From JAVBLK01 sp031553565 (lineage in GTDB: Bacteria > Bacillota > Clostridia > Christensenellales > DUVY01): 14,221 nt of DNA. The stretch's first letter is position 1; each line of letters starts with the position of its first letter. The stretch lies in contig JAVBLK010000034.1 of the NCBI GenBank assembly GCA_031553565.1, forward strand, positions 1 through 14,221, in the 5' to 3' direction. Made by a program: the position numbers and the translations under genes. Positions 13,052 through 14,221 of the stretch are shown here, piece by piece. The notes beneath the pieces were generated by a model, which was not told where the DNA came from, made no database searches, and was given only the letters and a program-made list of their open reading frames with translations.

Positions 13052-13079
13052 TTGCTTTTTCACTTAATTGTTATATAAT
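13052..13079 (+). promoter_or_regulatory. Candidate promoter between repeat copies 4 and 5
   Basis: TTGCTT (13052-13057), 16 nt, TATAAT (13074-13079) on the plus strand. The predicted transcription start is at or within a base or two of 13086, the first base of repeat copy 5. If used, the leader of the membrane protein gene at 13313 is about 227 nt long and contains the whole of copy 5. The stretch 13008-13085 holds nothing else recognised. Confidence 0.45.
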
Positions 13080-13085
13080 TGTATA

Positions 13086-13243
13086 GGAACCACTGAATAA
13101 TCCGGAATAATTTACAGCGGCGTCTTTTTTGCCTGAAAACGTCTTCTTCTTTTGCAAATAGTTCTACTATTTGCTGCAAAAACAAGCCGTTTTTATGCTA
13201 AAAAATACTTGCTCTAAATTGATCTCATTTATTCATCGCTTCC
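13086..13243 (-). repeat. Dispersed palindromic repeat, copy 5 (inverted orientation)
   Basis: 158 bp, same orientation as copy 4 and 78 bp from it. The ends are GGAACCACTGAATAAT and TTTATTCATCGCTTCC. TATA lies outside both ends (13082-13085 and 13244-13247). The central hairpin is CAAATAGT, TCT, ACTATTTG, extended by flanking GC pairs. With copy 4 it fills most of the 505-nt gene-free stretch 12808-13312. The remaining bases (13248-13312) hold only the ribosome-binding site of the next gene. Confidence 0.92.
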
Positions 13244-13312
13244 TATATATTCATATTTTCTGTTACAGACGGAATTATTATTTTTATTTATACGGAGGAC
13301 AAAGACAAGTTT

Positions 13313-14065
13313 ATGTCAAATCTGATCGCTGCGATCACGCCGACGCGCTCCTTGAGCCCGTTCTATATCATTATCGACGTGATATTCCTTTTGTTCCTTG
13401 CGGGACTTTTGGTATATCAAAAGAAGTTTATGACGCTGCTGTTCGGGCTCGCAGGCGGCATCCTTTATTTTATCGTTGATTACGGCATTTTTTACCTTGC
13501 CCTGGAAACGCGCGTTGTGACCGGCGCAAGCACCTTTTGGTTTCTTTTATGGATGTCGATGAGCTACGGCTTTACAAACTTCATCTGGATATGGCTGTGG
13601 CTGGCGCGTGACAAACGCCTCTTGGAATGGTCGCTCTTGATACTTGCCGGATGGTTCTGCATACCGCTTATCGCGCAGAACTTCGGCGGCGAGGCCACTA
13701 TCATGAGTACCCGCGCCACGACCGAATACCACGGGGCAATGGCGGTTATGCTGTTTGCAGGCTACGCGATAGTCTGCGTTATGAATATGCGGCAAAAGGA
13801 CAAGGCAAAGCGCGTCAACCTGTGGTGGCTGCTGGCGATTGGTATATTGGTGCAGCTGGGCTGGGAGGCGATGCTGCTTTTGGGCGGCATACGGCCTATG
13901 AACGACAGTACGCTGATGACGCTGATCGTCAATTCGCTGCTGGAGACGAACTTGGGCATCCCGTATATTTTCTTTATACAAAGGGCTCTGTACAAGCGGC
14001 GGAACGAGGATCTGTCCAGGGTGAAAAGCCATGCCGCCGCCGAAGGCGTGCCGGTATTTGTCTGA
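13313..14065 (+). CDS. Multi-pass membrane protein of unknown function
   Basis: 250 residues with about seven hydrophobic segments: roughly 17-35, 39-62, 73-97, 103-121, 139-157, 167-189 and 198-223, followed by a charged 25-residue tail. Many aromatic residues lie in the third and fourth segments (FWFLLWMSMSYGFTNFIWIWLWLARD). Acidic or polar residues within membrane stretches include Asp56 and Glu184-region residues. I do not recognise the family and propose no function. CGGAGGA lies about 14 nt before the ATG, which is rather far, but no better start is available. The frame is intact and codon use matches the neighbours. Confidence 0.85.
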   Translation: MSNLIAAITPTRSLSPFYIIIDVIFLLFLAGLLVYQKKFMTLLFGLAGGILYFIVDYGIFYLALETRVVTGASTFWFLLWMSMSYGFTNFIWIWLWLARDKRLLEWSLLILAGWFCIPLIAQNFGGEATIMSTRATTEYHGAMAVMLFAGYAIVCVMNMRQKDKAKRVNLWWLLAIGILVQLGWEAMLLLGGIRPMNDSTLMTLIVNSLLETNLGIPYIFFIQRALYKRRNEDLSRVKSHAAAEGVPVFV

Positions 14066-14103
14066 CCCCGGCCCGCTTGCAGGAGTGGACAAATTCGTGG
14101 CTA

Positions 14104-14221
14104 TCAGATAAACTCGTACAAAGAAATAGGAGGAGTTTTGTAGCAGCTCCAAAACTTAACGACTTCGCCATAGGTATCGAGCAGGCGCCTTCGGTATTTG
14201 AGCTTTGCCTCGCCGAATTTA
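14104..14221 (-). CDS. C-terminal end of an unknown gene, cut by the window edge
   Basis: The last 38 codons of a frame that is open to the window edge and ends in TGA at 14104-14106. The peptide includes KFGEAKLKYRRRLLDTYG and VVKFWSCYKTPPISLYEFI. Codon choice and residue mix look like real coding sequence: a basic helix followed by an aromatic-rich end. Family unknown. It is convergent with the membrane protein gene, 38 nt away, and no clear terminator was seen between them. Confidence 0.55.
   Translation of the reverse strand, partial: KFGEAKLKYRRRLLDTYGEVVKFWSCYKTPPISLYEFI

Noticed and set aside
12848..13243. CRISPR-like array from repeated 160-bp units
   Set aside because: Units are far too long, have terminal inverted repeats and are dispersed; there are no short regular repeats with unique spacers and no cas gene.
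13171..13479. 102-codon plus-strand frame running from repeat copy 5 into the membrane protein gene
   Set aside because: It starts inside the repeat and overlaps the true gene in another frame; composition is not protein-like.
13547..14152. 201-codon minus-strand frame opposite the membrane protein gene
   Set aside because: His/Gln/Arg-rich, antisense to a convincing membrane protein with normal codon use; no ribosome-binding site.

Overview
The window looks like a chromosomal segment of a spore-forming-lineage Bacillota, most likely a Clostridia. It carries a SpoIIQ-like M23 protein next to a YwmB-like protein, a FeoA/FeoB/DtxR iron module of Gram-positive type, RecO, and strong Shine-Dalgarno sites at some genes. 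No rRNA, tRNA, CRISPR array, phage gene or transposase was seen. Assignments rest on motif reading alone; no search was run.

Layout. 1-137: a diverged, edge-truncated copy of a dispersed palindromic repeat. 178-784: a RelE/ParE-Phd/YefM toxin-antitoxin operon (minus strand) with a promoter and operator-like repeats. 904-2515: a SpoIIQ-like protein and a YwmB-like protein (minus), separated by repeat copy 1. 2556-4073: a sodium:solute symporter (minus), divergent from a NagD-type HAD phosphatase (4161-4985, plus). 4975-6505: 4-alpha-glucanotransferase malQ (minus), convergent with the phosphatase, with repeat copy 2 touching its promoter. 6746-10719: the iron region, all on the minus strand: a promoter with two operator-like palindromes, a small feoA paralogue, a long hairpin, repeat copy 3, feoA-feoB, another long hairpin, and a DtxR-type regulator whose metal ligands look iron-type. 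10770-11525: recO behind its own promoter. 11600-12807: a two-gene operon of unknown function, made of an ABC-ATPase-like protein that has lost every catalytic motif and a small membrane protein. 12848-13243: repeat copies 4 and 5 in tandem. 13313-14065: a multi-pass membrane protein of unknown function (plus). 14104-14221: the C-terminal end of an unknown gene entering from the right (minus).

How parts fit together. The DtxR-type protein probably controls feoA2, and perhaps feoAB, through paired TGTTAG/CTAACA palindromes. One of these sits on the expected transcription start of a consensus TTGACA-17-TATAAT promoter. FeoA and FeoB would import Fe2+, and FeoB ends in a cysteine-rich tail that is a separate small protein in many relatives.

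Most unusual points: (1) six copies of a roughly 159-bp whole-length palindrome with terminal inverted repeats, apparent 4-bp AT-rich target duplications in the best copies, and a central hairpin kept despite sequence change; (2) the ABC pseudo-ATPase operon; (3) three genes (HAD phosphatase, malQ, recO) whose TGNTATAAT extended -10 elements lie 6-10 nt before the start codon, which predicts leaderless mRNAs; (4) a perfect hairpin serving the symporter as terminator whose 3' arm also holds the only ribosome-binding-like sequence of the next gene.
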